From contig JAAOZY010000249.1 of assembly GCA_012274205.1 (NCBI GenBank), positions 1 through 6,196 of the forward strand: a stretch of DNA of 6,196 bases, written 5' to 3'. The DNA is from Betaproteobacteria bacterium (GTDB taxonomy: Bacteria > Pseudomonadota > Gammaproteobacteria > Burkholderiales > SG8-39). A program made the translations under genes and the position numbers. Below the pieces are notes generated by a model, which saw only the letters and a list, made by a program, of their open reading frames with translations, had not been told where the DNA came from and did no database searches. Positions within the stretch are counted from its first letter, which is position 1. Every line of letters begins with the position of its first letter. This document shows, in pieces, positions 1 to 5,775 of this stretch.

Positions 1-737
1 GCGCCGGGCTGCACCATGTCGATGTTGTAGCCCTGCACCCGGCGCAGCACCCTGGGCCAGCGCGCCTCGATCTCCGCGGCCTCGCGCCGCACTACGGCGT
101 GCACGCGCGCCACCAGGTCGCGGTAGGCCGCGGGCGCAGCGGCGATCAGCCCGCTCGCGCCGAAATGGAATTCGGCGCCGTCGGCGAGCAATGCGTCGAT
201 GCCGCGCACGTTGTGCACCATGTTGCCGTAGCGGATCGAGCGCGAGCCGCAGGAGTTGTTCCCGGCCATGCCGCCCAGCGTCGCCTGCGCGCTGGTGGAA
301 ACGTCCACCGGAAACCACAGGCCGTGGCGCCGCAGGTAGGCGTTCAGCTGATCCAGCACCAGTCCCGGCTGCACCACGGCCGTGCGCGCGTCTTTATCGA
401 AGGCGAGGACCCGGTTCAGGTACTTGGAGTTGTCGATGACCAGGGCCGCGCCCACGGTCTGGCCGCATTGCGAGGTGCCGGCGCCGCGCGGCAGGATAGG
501 CACGCCCGCGTCGGCGGCGATCTGGATGGCGATGCGCGCGTCTTCTTCGGTCCGCGGCACCACCACGCCGACAGGCTCGATCTGGTAGATCGACGCGTCG
601 GTGGCGTAGCGGCCGCGGCTGGCGGCATCGAACAGCACCTCGCCCTTGAGCTCGCGCCGCAGTCGCGCCCCGAGTTCGCCCCCGTCCGCGCCCGGGTGGT
701 GCGTGGTGCTGGCGACTTGTCTGGGTGCCCGGTCCAA
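1..737 (-). CDS. FAD-linked 2-hydroxyacid dehydrogenase/oxidase (lactate/glycolate/2-hydroxyglutarate type), N-terminal part
   Basis: The minus strand is open from about 737 to the left edge and encodes 245 residues of a PCMH-type FAD-binding domain; the rest lies outside. Visible signatures are PVGVVVP (residues 55-61), the FAD-contacting loop PRGAGTSQCGQTVG (83-96), SKYLNR (104-109), and GGMAGNNSCGSRSIRYG (155-171), followed by a GYNID motif (236-240). These mark the family of GlcD, bacterial D-lactate dehydrogenase and YdiJ-like 2-hydroxyglutarate dehydrogenases, which oxidise 2-hydroxyacids to 2-oxoacids and pass electrons to a quinone or cytochrome. Larger members add a C-terminal iron-sulfur domain; whether this one does is not visible. 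There is no in-frame ATG. TTG at 737 is the only good start that keeps the N-terminal helix, with a weak GAGGG placed very close. It lies 31 bases after the DsbA-like gene, so the two are probably co-transcribed. Exact substrate is unknown. Confidence 0.86.
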   Translation of the reverse strand, partial: MDRAPRQVASTTHHPGADGGELGARLRRELKGEVLFDAASRGRYATDASIYQIEPVGVVVPRTEEDARIAIQIAADAGVPILPRGAGTSQCGQTVGAALVIDNSKYLNRVLAFDKDARTAVVQPGLVLDQLNAYLRRHGLWFPVDVSTSAQATLGGMAGNNSCGSRSIRYGNMVHNVRGIDALLADGAEFHFGASGLIAAAPAAYRDLVARVHAVVRREAAEIEARWPRVLRRVQGYNIDMVQPG

Positions 738-756
738 AGGCCCTCGATTCCGGATG

Positions 757-784
757 AACCGCGCCCGCTCAGGCGAGCGCGGTT
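757..784 (-). other. Hairpin spanning the stop codon of the DsbA-like gene
   Basis: AACCGCGC (757-764) and GCGCGGTT (777-784) are exact inverted arms of 8 bp around a 12-base loop; an alternative inner stem GAGCG/CGCTC also exists. The hairpin overlaps the end of the DsbA-like gene and precedes the dehydrogenase start. No T run follows in the direction of transcription, so it is not a standard intrinsic terminator. An attenuating or mRNA-processing role between the two cistrons is only a possibility. Confidence 0.35.
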
Positions 785-1428
785 TCAGCCTGATGCATGG
801 CGTCCAGCAGGGCCTGTGGGCCCTGCGCGCCGGACACCGCGACCTTGCCATTGAAAATGAAAAAGGGCACGCCCTGCACCCCGATCGCGCGCGCGCGCTG
901 GTCTTCGCTTTCGACTGCCTGCCGCGACGCGGGATCGGCCAGGCAGCGCTCCGCCTGCAGCGGGTCCAGACCGGCGGCGGCAGCGACCTTGATCAGGTTT
1001 TCCGCCTTGCTCAGGTCGACGCCCTCGAGGAAATAGGCCTGCAGCAGCGCTTCCTTGACCCGGTCCTGCAGGCCGCCGGCGTCCGCCGGCGCCGCGCCGG
1101 CAAGCGCGATCAGGCTGTGCGCCGCAAGCGTGTTGGGCTGGCGCTCGATTTTATCGAACGCGAATGCGATGCCGTATTCGGCGCCGACCGCGGTGACGCG
1201 CGCATAGACGTCCTTGGCGCGCGCGGCGCCGAATTTTTTGAGCACGTAATCCTGCCGGCTCATGCCTTCGGGCGGAAGCTGTGGGTTGAGCTGGAACGGC
1301 CGCCAGCTCACGCGCGGCCGGTCTTCGCCGGCGCGCTCCTGCGCATACAGCGCGAGCGCCGCCTCGATCTGGCGCTTGCCGACGAAGCACCAGGGGCAGA
1401 CCACGTCGGAAATGATGTCGATGTTCAA
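769..1428 (-). CDS. DsbA family oxidoreductase (FrnE-like)
   Basis: A 219-residue thioredoxin-fold protein of the DsbA/FrnE/2-hydroxychromene-2-carboxylate isomerase superfamily. The first strand runs straight into the redox motif CPWC (residues 11-14, in SDVVCPWCFVGKRQIE). A long helical insert follows, and the C-terminal part has the GVQGVPFFIFNGK loop with the expected cis-proline at residue 188. Length is normal for the FrnE branch. There is no signal peptide, so it should act in the cytoplasm, as is usual for FrnE proteins, rather than as a periplasmic disulfide catalyst. Both active-site cysteines are present, favouring thiol-disulfide exchange over the isomerase branch, which usually lacks this pair. 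The start is TTG at 1428, chosen because AAGGAG lies six bases upstream and the N-terminus matches the family. It follows the GntR gene on the same strand with a 108-base gap. Its physiological substrate is not evident. Confidence 0.9.
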   Translation of the reverse strand: MNIDIISDVVCPWCFVGKRQIEAALALYAQERAGEDRPRVSWRPFQLNPQLPPEGMSRQDYVLKKFGAARAKDVYARVTAVGAEYGIAFAFDKIERQPNTLAAHSLIALAGAAPADAGGLQDRVKEALLQAYFLEGVDLSKAENLIKVAAAAGLDPLQAERCLADPASRQAVESEDQRARAIGVQGVPFFIFNGKVAVSGAQGPQALLDAMHQAETALA

Positions 1429-1434
1429 ATTGGT

Positions 1435-1440
1435 CTCCTT
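1435..1440 (-). promoter_or_regulatory. Shine-Dalgarno site fixing a TTG start
   Basis: AAGGAG on the minus strand, followed by a six-base spacer and TTG at 1428. No ATG or GTG lies at a comparable position, so this site decides the start of the DsbA-like gene. Confidence 0.7.
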
Positions 1441-1536
1441 GCGCGTGCCGGCAAACCCGCCGGCGGTGAAGCGGGGCGCTCGCGGCGATGCCGCAGCGGC
1501 CGCGCGGCATGCATGCTCGCCACCTTACACCATTCG

Positions 1537-2250
1537 TCAGCCGGTTTGCTGGGCCAGCGCCTCGAGCACCACCAGCATCTTGTTGCTGAGGTGGCTGCGC
1601 AGCAGCGCCGGCAGCGCGGCACTGTCGCGGCGCGCAAGCGCGTCGAGTATCTGCTGATGCTCCTGCACCGCGTGGTCCCAGCGCGCGTGCGAAAGATTGG
1701 CCATGTAGCGCGCGCGGCGAACGTGGCCGTTCAATGCGCGGTAGGTGTTGACCAGGGTCGCATTGCCGCTGCATCCGACCAGGCGCAGGTGGATCTCCTG
1801 GTTGCAGCGGAAGTACGGGGCGAGCTCGCCGCGCGCATGATGCGCCAGCATCTGGTAATGCAGCGCGCGGATTTCCGCGATATCGGCATCGCTCGCGTTG
1901 GCGCAGGCAAGCTCGCCCGCGAGCGCCTCCAGCGCGCCCAGCACCACGAACATTTCGCGCACCGTCGTCGCTGTCACCGGCGTGACGATCGCGCCGCGGT
2001 TGGGCAGCAGCTCGACCAGGCCTTCAGAAGCGAGATACTTGATCGCCTCGCGCACCGGCGTGCGCGAGGTGCGCAGGCGCACGCACAGCACCCGCTCGTT
2101 CAGCTTCACGCCCGGCGCGAGTTCGCCCTGGATGATAAGGTCGCGCAAGCGCTCGACCGCCTCTTCCACCAGCAGGCGCGGCTCGGCCGCAGGCGCGGCG
2201 GTGTCGCTGGCCATCCGGCTTGCAGTATGGTGATCCATGGCATATGACAT
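1537..2250 (-). CDS. GntR family transcriptional regulator, FCD (FadR) subfamily
   Basis: A 237-residue regulator. Residues about 25-91 form the winged helix-turn-helix, with the hallmark TSRTPVREAIKYLASEGL (61-78) and the wing PNRGAIVTP (83-91). Residues about 98-232 form the all-helical FCD ligand domain, with candidate metal/ligand-site histidines H154, H198 and H220; the position four residues before H154, commonly Asp in the family, is Asn150. FCD regulators usually bind small organic acids and often repress neighbouring catabolic genes; GlcC, LldR and FadR belong here. The gene is divergent from the aminotransferase-TRAP genes, which fits local control. Start: ATG at 2250 opens the longest frame, but a second in-frame ATG at 2238 is also possible, and neither has a clear ribosome site. 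A promoter lies immediately upstream and an operator-like site overlaps it, suggesting autoregulation. The ligand is unknown; a hydroxy or oxo acid is a guess from context. Confidence 0.93.
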   Translation of the reverse strand: MSYAMDHHTASRMASDTAAPAAEPRLLVEEAVERLRDLIIQGELAPGVKLNERVLCVRLRTSRTPVREAIKYLASEGLVELLPNRGAIVTPVTATTVREMFVVLGALEALAGELACANASDADIAEIRALHYQMLAHHARGELAPYFRCNQEIHLRLVGCSGNATLVNTYRALNGHVRRARYMANLSHARWDHAVQEHQQILDALARRDSAALPALLRSHLSNKMLVVLEALAQQTG

Positions 2251-2252
2251 TT

Positions 2253-2260
2253 TGCATACA
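2253..2260. promoter_or_regulatory. Operator-like site 1 (TGCATACA)
   Basis: First of three TGCATACA-like near-palindromes (6 of 8 positions symmetric) in the divergent intergenic region, in context TTTTGCATACATAAT. It overlaps the -10 end and predicted transcription start of the GntR gene, a good position for autorepression. Assignment to the GntR protein is inferred from position, symmetry and recurrence. Confidence 0.45.
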
Positions 2261-2288
2261 TAATACCTTCATTGCCCGTTCATGGCAA
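2260..2288 (-). promoter_or_regulatory. Candidate sigma70-type promoter of the GntR gene
   Basis: On the minus strand TTGCCA (2288-2283) and TATTAT (2265-2260) are separated by exactly 17 bases, each one mismatch from consensus. The predicted start of transcription (about 2253-2254) falls only a few bases before ATG 2250, so the mRNA would be nearly leaderless or use ATG 2238. The operator-like site at 2253-2260 touches the -10 box and this start point. Confidence 0.6.
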
Positions 2289-2290
2289 TT

Positions 2291-2319
2291 TCAACAAATG
2301 CATTCAAAAACAGTATGAT
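2291..2319 (+). promoter_or_regulatory. Candidate promoter of the aminotransferase-TRAP genes
   Basis: TCAACA (2291-2296, four of six matches to the -35 consensus) and TATGAT (2314-2319, five of six matches to the -10 consensus) are 17 bases apart in an AT-rich stretch. Transcription would start near 2326 and give a leader of about 100 bases. Operator-like site 2 lies inside the spacer. A promoter further downstream, using TTGGAC at 2338 with a poor -10 region around 2363-2370, cannot be excluded. Confidence 0.38.
2299..2306. promoter_or_regulatory. Operator-like site 2 (TGCATTCA)
   Basis: Variant copy of the repeated motif, in context AAATGCATTCAAAAA, one mismatch from sites 1 and 3. It sits between the candidate -35 and -10 boxes of the plus-strand promoter, 46 bases from site 1. 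A protein bound here would block that promoter. Confidence 0.38.
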
Positions 2320-2326
2320 ATTAAAT

Positions 2327-2359
2327 AATTGACTGACTTGGACAAGTCGTGATTCAATT
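2327..2359. repeat. Nested inverted repeat in the control region
   Basis: GACTTG (2335-2340) and CAAGTC (2343-2348) form a perfect dyad with a two-base centre. Outside it AATTGA (2327-2332) is mirrored by TCAATT (2354-2359), with slightly unequal gaps of 2 and 5 bases. It may be another regulator site, or a stem-loop at the 5' end of the plus-strand transcript if transcription begins near 2326. Confidence 0.45.
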
Positions 2360-2366
2360 GCATACA
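2359..2366. promoter_or_regulatory. Operator-like site 3 (TGCATACA)
   Basis: Exact repeat of site 1, in context AATTGCATACAAAAT; here the symmetry extends one base on each side (TTGCATACAA). It lies 60 bases from site 2, downstream of the candidate plus-strand promoter and within the leader. Confidence 0.45.
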
Positions 2367-2425
2367 AAATCGGGCAATACCAAGCTGGTAGGGTCCGGCA
2401 ATCCGGCGCATAAGGAACCCCCGCC

Positions 2426-3625
2426 ATGACCTTCTATAGTGGTCGCCATTTTCTGCAAATCCCCGGGCCGACCAATGTACCGGACCGCATACTGCGCGCC
2501 ATCGATGCGCCCACCATGGACCACCGCGGACCGAAATTCGGCCAGCTGGGCCTGGCGATCAACGCGGGCCTGAAACGCATCTTCCAGACACAGCAGCCGG
2601 TGGTGATTTACCCGGCCTCGGGCACCGGCGCATGGGAAGCAGCGCTGGTGAACTGCTTCTCGCCGGGCGACAAGCTGCTGATGGTCGAGACCGGTCACTT
2701 CGCCAGCTTGTGGCAGAAGATGGCGGGCAAGCTGGGTTTGCAGGTCGAGTTGATTGCCACCGACTGGCGCCGGGGCGCCGATGCGGCAGCGGTCGAAGCG
2801 AAACTGAGAGAGGACAAGGCGCACGCGATCAAGGCGGTGTGCGTGGTGCACAACGAAACCTCGACCGGCGTCACCAGCCGCATACCACTGATACGCAAGG
2901 CCATCGATGCCGCGAATCACCCGGCGCTGTTGCTGGTGGACACGATTTCCTCGCTCGCGTCGATCGACTACCGCCACGACGAATGGGGCGTGGACGTGAC
3001 CGTGGCGGGTTCGCAGAAGGGCCTGATGCTGCCGCCGGGACTATCGTTCAACGCGGTGAGCGAAAAAGCGCGCAAGGCGGCGCAGTCCGCGCAGCTGCCC
3101 AAGTCCTACTGGGCCTGGGACGAAATGATCGCCGCCGGCAAAAGCGGCTACTTCCCATACACGCCCGCGACCAATCTGCTCTACGGCCTGCATGAGGCGA
3201 TAGCGATGCTGCAGGAAGAAGGCTTGCAACAGGTATTTGCGCGCCACGCGCGCCACGCGGAGGCGACGCGACGCGCGGTGCGCGCCTGGAATCTGGAGAT
3301 TCTCTGCACCAATCCCGAGGAATACAGCAACACGCTCACTGCGGTGATGATGCCCGCCGGCCAGGACGCCGATGCGCTCAGAAAAACCATACTCGAAGCC
3401 TACGACATGTCCCTGGGCACCGGCCTGGGACGGCTCGCCGGCAAAGTGTTCCGCATCGGCCACCTCGGCGACTTCAACGATCTCACGCTCATGGGGACGC
3501 TCGCGGGCGTCGAAATGGGCTTGGCCCTGGCCGGCGTCCCCCACAAGAAAGGCGGGGCGCAGACCGCAGCCGACTATCTGGTCGAATGCGCCCGCGGCAG
3601 GAGCGCACAGCGCATCGCCGCTTGA
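2426..3625 (+). CDS. Class-V PLP aminotransferase, serine/alanine/aspartate-glyoxylate type
   Basis: A 399-residue fold-type I PLP enzyme of the alanine-glyoxylate aminotransferase branch. Visible signatures: IPGPTNVPDRIL (12-23) and MDHRGPKF (31-38) at the N-terminus; the cofactor phosphate loop SGTGAWEAA (65-73); HNETSTGV (142-149); Asp172 in VDTISSL, which pairs with the pyridine nitrogen; Lys198 in GSQKGLMLPPG, the Schiff-base lysine; and FRIGHLG (342-348), whose arginine binds the substrate carboxylate. Family members move an amino group from serine, alanine or aspartate to glyoxylate, making glycine. SgaA of the serine cycle, BhcA of the beta-hydroxyaspartate cycle and PucG of purine breakdown are the closest named types; sequence alone does not separate them here. 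Start ATG 2426 has AAGGA nine bases upstream. The TRAP genes follow after 83 bases and the GntR gene diverges from it, so it may amidate a product of the imported acid. Cytoplasmic. Confidence 0.93.
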   Translation: MTFYSGRHFLQIPGPTNVPDRILRAIDAPTMDHRGPKFGQLGLAINAGLKRIFQTQQPVVIYPASGTGAWEAALVNCFSPGDKLLMVETGHFASLWQKMAGKLGLQVELIATDWRRGADAAAVEAKLREDKAHAIKAVCVVHNETSTGVTSRIPLIRKAIDAANHPALLLVDTISSLASIDYRHDEWGVDVTVAGSQKGLMLPPGLSFNAVSEKARKAAQSAQLPKSYWAWDEMIAAGKSGYFPYTPATNLLYGLHEAIAMLQEEGLQQVFARHARHAEATRRAVRAWNLEILCTNPEEYSNTLTAVMMPAGQDADALRKTILEAYDMSLGTGLGRLAGKVFRIGHLGDFNDLTLMGTLAGVEMGLALAGVPHKKGGAQTAADYLVECARGRSAQRIAA

Positions 3626-3634
3626 TTGCAGCAA

Positions 3635-3656
3635 CCGGCCCCGCGCGCGGGGCCGG
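3635..3656 (+). other. Perfect 22-bp GC palindrome between aminotransferase and dctP
   Basis: CCGGCCCC (3635-3642) and GGGGCCGG (3649-3656) flank GCGCGC, which is self-complementary, so all 22 bases are palindromic. It starts nine bases after the aminotransferase stop codon. No T run follows, so it is a poor intrinsic terminator. A partial transcription barrier or an RNA end-stabiliser that sets a different level for dctP is plausible. Confidence 0.55.
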
Positions 3657-3708
3657 CGGTGAATAGACTGCCCGCATCCGCAGGGCGGCAATTTCGAAGG
3701 AGGATCAG

Positions 3709-4683
3709 ATGAAACTACTGAAACTGGCCGGCATTGCAGCGCTTTGCGCCGCACCTCTGATTGCCGCAGCACAGGGCATCGAACTCAAGCTCGGGCACGT
3801 GGGCGAACCGGGTTCGCTGATCGGCGCGGCGGCCGATGAATTTGCCAAACGCGCCAATGCCAAGCTCGGCGGCAAATATAAAGTGGTGGTCTACGGCTCG
3901 AGTCAGCTCGGCGGCGACAAGGAAATGCTGCAGAAGCTCAAGCTCGGCACCATCGATATGGTGGAGCCGTCCACGGTCATGTCCTCCGAGGCAGACATAT
4001 TCGGCGTGTTCGAGATGCCCTACCTGGTCAAGGACCGCGAGCACATGAAGCGGATCGAGAAGGAGCTGTTCTGGTCGAAGTTCGAGCCCGAAGCCGAAAA
4101 GAAGGGCATCAAGGTACTCGCGGTGTGGGAGAACGGCTACCGCCACATCACCAACAACAAGCATCCGATCAATGTGCCGGCCGACCTCAAGGGCATCAAG
4201 CTGCGCGTGCCCGAGGGCAAGTGGCGCGTCAAAATGTTCCAGGCCTACGGCGCCAATCCTAGCCCGATGAAATACTCCGAAGTCTTCACCGCGCTTCAGA
4301 CCGGCGTCATGGACGGCCAGGAAAACCCGTACGCGCAGATCGCCAGCGCCAAGTTCTACGAGGTGCAGAAATACCTCTCCATCACCGGCCACGTCTACAC
4401 ACCCGCCTACCTGGTCGTGAGCACCAAGAAATGGCCGACGTTGCCGGCCGACGTGCGCAAAATCCTCGAGGACACAGCCAAGGAAACGCAAGCATTCGTC
4501 TACGCCAAGGCGGCAAAGGATGACGAGGAACTGCTCGCCAAGATGAAGGCCGCCGGCATCAAGGTGAACACGGCCAACAAGGACGCGTTCATCGCGGCGT
4601 CCAAGACCGTGTACGATGAATACGCAAAGGAAGTGCCCGCGGCGAAGGAAGTGATCGAGCGCGCCATCGCGCTGGGAAAATAA
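3709..4683 (+). CDS. dctP: TRAP transporter substrate-binding protein (DctP family)
   Basis: A 324-residue periplasmic solute receptor. Residues 1-22 form a signal peptide: lysines at 2 and 5, a hydrophobic core, and an AAA-Q cleavage region. The mature part shows family features in order: GHVGEPGSL (29-37), YGSSQLGGDKEMLQKLKLGT (62-81), the element KGIKLRVPE (161-169) whose Arg166 corresponds to the conserved arginine that binds the substrate carboxylate, and EVFTALQTGVMDGQENP (191-207). Length is normal. It would capture an organic acid or similar anion and deliver it to the DctQM permease, driven by a sodium gradient. The ligand cannot be assigned; TRAP receptors take C4-dicarboxylates, lactate, pyruvate, sialic acid and others. 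AAGGAGG five bases before ATG 3709 is the strongest ribosome site in the window, matching the high receptor levels such systems need. Confidence 0.95.
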   Translation: MKLLKLAGIAALCAAPLIAAAQGIELKLGHVGEPGSLIGAAADEFAKRANAKLGGKYKVVVYGSSQLGGDKEMLQKLKLGTIDMVEPSTVMSSEADIFGVFEMPYLVKDREHMKRIEKELFWSKFEPEAEKKGIKVLAVWENGYRHITNNKHPINVPADLKGIKLRVPEGKWRVKMFQAYGANPSPMKYSEVFTALQTGVMDGQENPYAQIASAKFYEVQKYLSITGHVYTPAYLVVSTKKWPTLPADVRKILEDTAKETQAFVYAKAAKDDEELLAKMKAAGIKVNTANKDAFIAASKTVYDEYAKEVPAAKEVIERAIALGK

Positions 4684-4751
4684 GACTGGCAGCGCCGAGA
4701 CGGGCAGCGCCCGCCCCGGCGAATGCGCAACAACCATAGGAGGGGGAATCA

Positions 4752-5264
4752 ATGTCGCGCCTGCGCGCCGGATTCGAGCGTCTGCTCGAATGGATCGTCA
4801 TCGCTCTGATGGTCGCGCTGTCCATCGAGGTGACGGTGGGCGTGCTGTTCCGCACTATCGGCCTGTCGCTCGCCTGGTATGACGAAGTGGCGTCGGTGAT
4901 GCTCGCCTGGCTCACGTTCTATGGCTCGGCGCTGGCCGCGCTCAAGCGCGCGCACATCGGCTTCCCCGGCCTGGTCAACAGCCTGCAGCCGGAGTGGCGG
5001 CTCGCCTTCCTGATCGTCACCGAAGTGCTGATAGTCGGTTTTTTCGCGCTGCTCGGCTGGGTCGGTTTCAGTATCCTGGAAGTGCTCGAAACCGACCATT
5101 TGGTGAGCCTGCCCTGGGTGACAATCGCCTGGACCCAGTCGGCGATTCCGGTGAGCGCGGTGCTGATCATTGTCGCCGAACTGTTGAATCTGCCGCAGAT
5201 GGTGCGCGAGGCGCGCGGGTTGGCTGCCTCCGGTGCGAGCGATCTCGCCGAAATGACGCACTGA
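4752..5264 (+). CDS. dctQ: TRAP transporter small permease subunit (DctQ)
   Basis: A 170-residue inner-membrane protein with four predicted helices at about 13-34, 46-64, 84-109 and 127-146. The family signature WYDEVASVMLAWLTFYGSA (42-60), with Trp42 and Asp44-Glu45, is followed by H68 in KRAHIGF; the last helix begins WTQSAIPVSA (127-136), as is usual. DctQ pairs with the large subunit DctM and supports the elevator-type transport domain; it carries no substrate alone. AGGAGG eight bases before ATG 4752 supports the start. The gene lies 68 bases after dctP and seven bases before dctM, the standard P-Q-M order, so the three should be co-transcribed. Confidence 0.94.
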   Translation: MSRLRAGFERLLEWIVIALMVALSIEVTVGVLFRTIGLSLAWYDEVASVMLAWLTFYGSALAALKRAHIGFPGLVNSLQPEWRLAFLIVTEVLIVGFFALLGWVGFSILEVLETDHLVSLPWVTIAWTQSAIPVSAVLIIVAELLNLPQMVREARGLAASGASDLAEMTH

Positions 5265-5271
5265 CGCCGCG

Positions 5272-5775
5272 ATGTCCATAATCCTGCTGTTTGCCTGCGT
5301 CCTCTGCTTAGTACTGATCAACGTGCCGATCGCGGTGGCGCTGGGCATCGTCGCGGTGACGGCGTTGCTCATCACGCAAGGCCTTGCCAGCCTGCCCAAC
5401 CTGCCCATCGTCGTCTACAACGGCGCCACCAATTTTCCGTTGCTGGCAATTCCGCTGTTCATCCTTGCCGGCTCGATCATGAACGCATCGGGCATTTCGC
5501 GCCGGCTGATCGCGTTCGCCTCGTCTCTGCTCGGCTGGATGCGCGGCGGATTGGCCATGGTCAGCATCGGCACCTCGCTCTTCTTCGCCGAGATCTCAGG
5601 CTCGGCAGTGGCCGATGTGGCCGCGCTCGGCTCGGTGCTGATCCCGGCGATGCAAAGCCGCGGCTATTCCAAGGAATTCGCCGCTGCCGTCATGTCCTCG
5701 GCGGCGACCCTGGCGGTGATCATCCCGCCGTCGATCATCGCGGTTCTAAGGTGCGCGAGATTGAGTTCGCGGTAG
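5272..5775 (+). pseudogene. dctM: TRAP large permease DctM, 5' part, broken by a fold-back junction
   Basis: Codons 1-155 are a normal DctM N-terminus: hydrophobic segment 1-34, FPLLAIPLFILAGSIMNASG (55-74), the core FFAEISGSAVADVAALGS (104-121), IPAMQSRGYSKEFAAA (123-138) and the IIPPS hairpin (150-154). In intact members PPS is followed by a sequence such as IPMVLYAV. Here, after Ile155, the frame reads 12 unrelated residues (IAVLRCARLSSR) and stops at 5775. The break coincides with the end of the 118-bp inverted repeat at base 5735, and the expected continuation lies on the opposite strand (6078-5736). Normal length is about 425 residues, so the product as written would be non-functional. 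ATG 5272 is seven bases after dctQ with only a weak ribosome site, suggesting translational coupling. The gene is certainly dctM; whether it is broken in the organism or only in this sequence is unresolved. Confidence 0.88.
5618..5735 (+). repeat. Left arm of a 118-bp perfect inverted repeat
   Basis: Identical to the reverse complement of 6079-6196 at every base; paired coordinates sum to 11814. It codes for DctM residues 116-154 plus the first two bases of codon 155. The match ends sharply after TCGAT at 5735, where this arm continues CATCGCGG and the other TCCGATGG. Confidence 0.97.

Noticed and set aside
99..854. Open plus-strand frame of 251 codons opposite the FAD dehydrogenase
   Set aside because: It uses the mirror register of the dehydrogenase, whose FAD-binding motifs are unmistakable; the plus-strand product has no recognisable features.
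1447..1464. GCCGGC inverted pair in the gap between the GntR and DsbA-like genes
   Set aside because: GCCGGC is itself palindromic and very common in GC-rich DNA; the six-base stem has no T run, and the stretch lies just before a ribosome site. Too weak to call a terminator.
646..2247. Open plus-strand frame of 533 codons opposite the DsbA-like and GntR genes
   Set aside because: Its translation is rich in Arg, Ala, Gln and His with no recognisable domain, and it mirrors two well-supported genes on the other strand. Long antisense frames are common in GC-rich DNA.
2329..2357. TTGACT at 2329-2334 as the -35 box of the plus-strand operon
   Set aside because: The -35 match is good, but the sequence 17 bases downstream (ATTCAA) is a poor -10 box; the TCAACA/TATGAT pair further upstream fits better.
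3715..4752. Open minus-strand frame of 345 codons opposite dctP
   Set aside because: It covers dctP codon for codon in antisense, and its His/Leu/Val/Gly-rich product shows no family motif. The plus-strand dctP has a signal peptide, motifs and a ribosome site.
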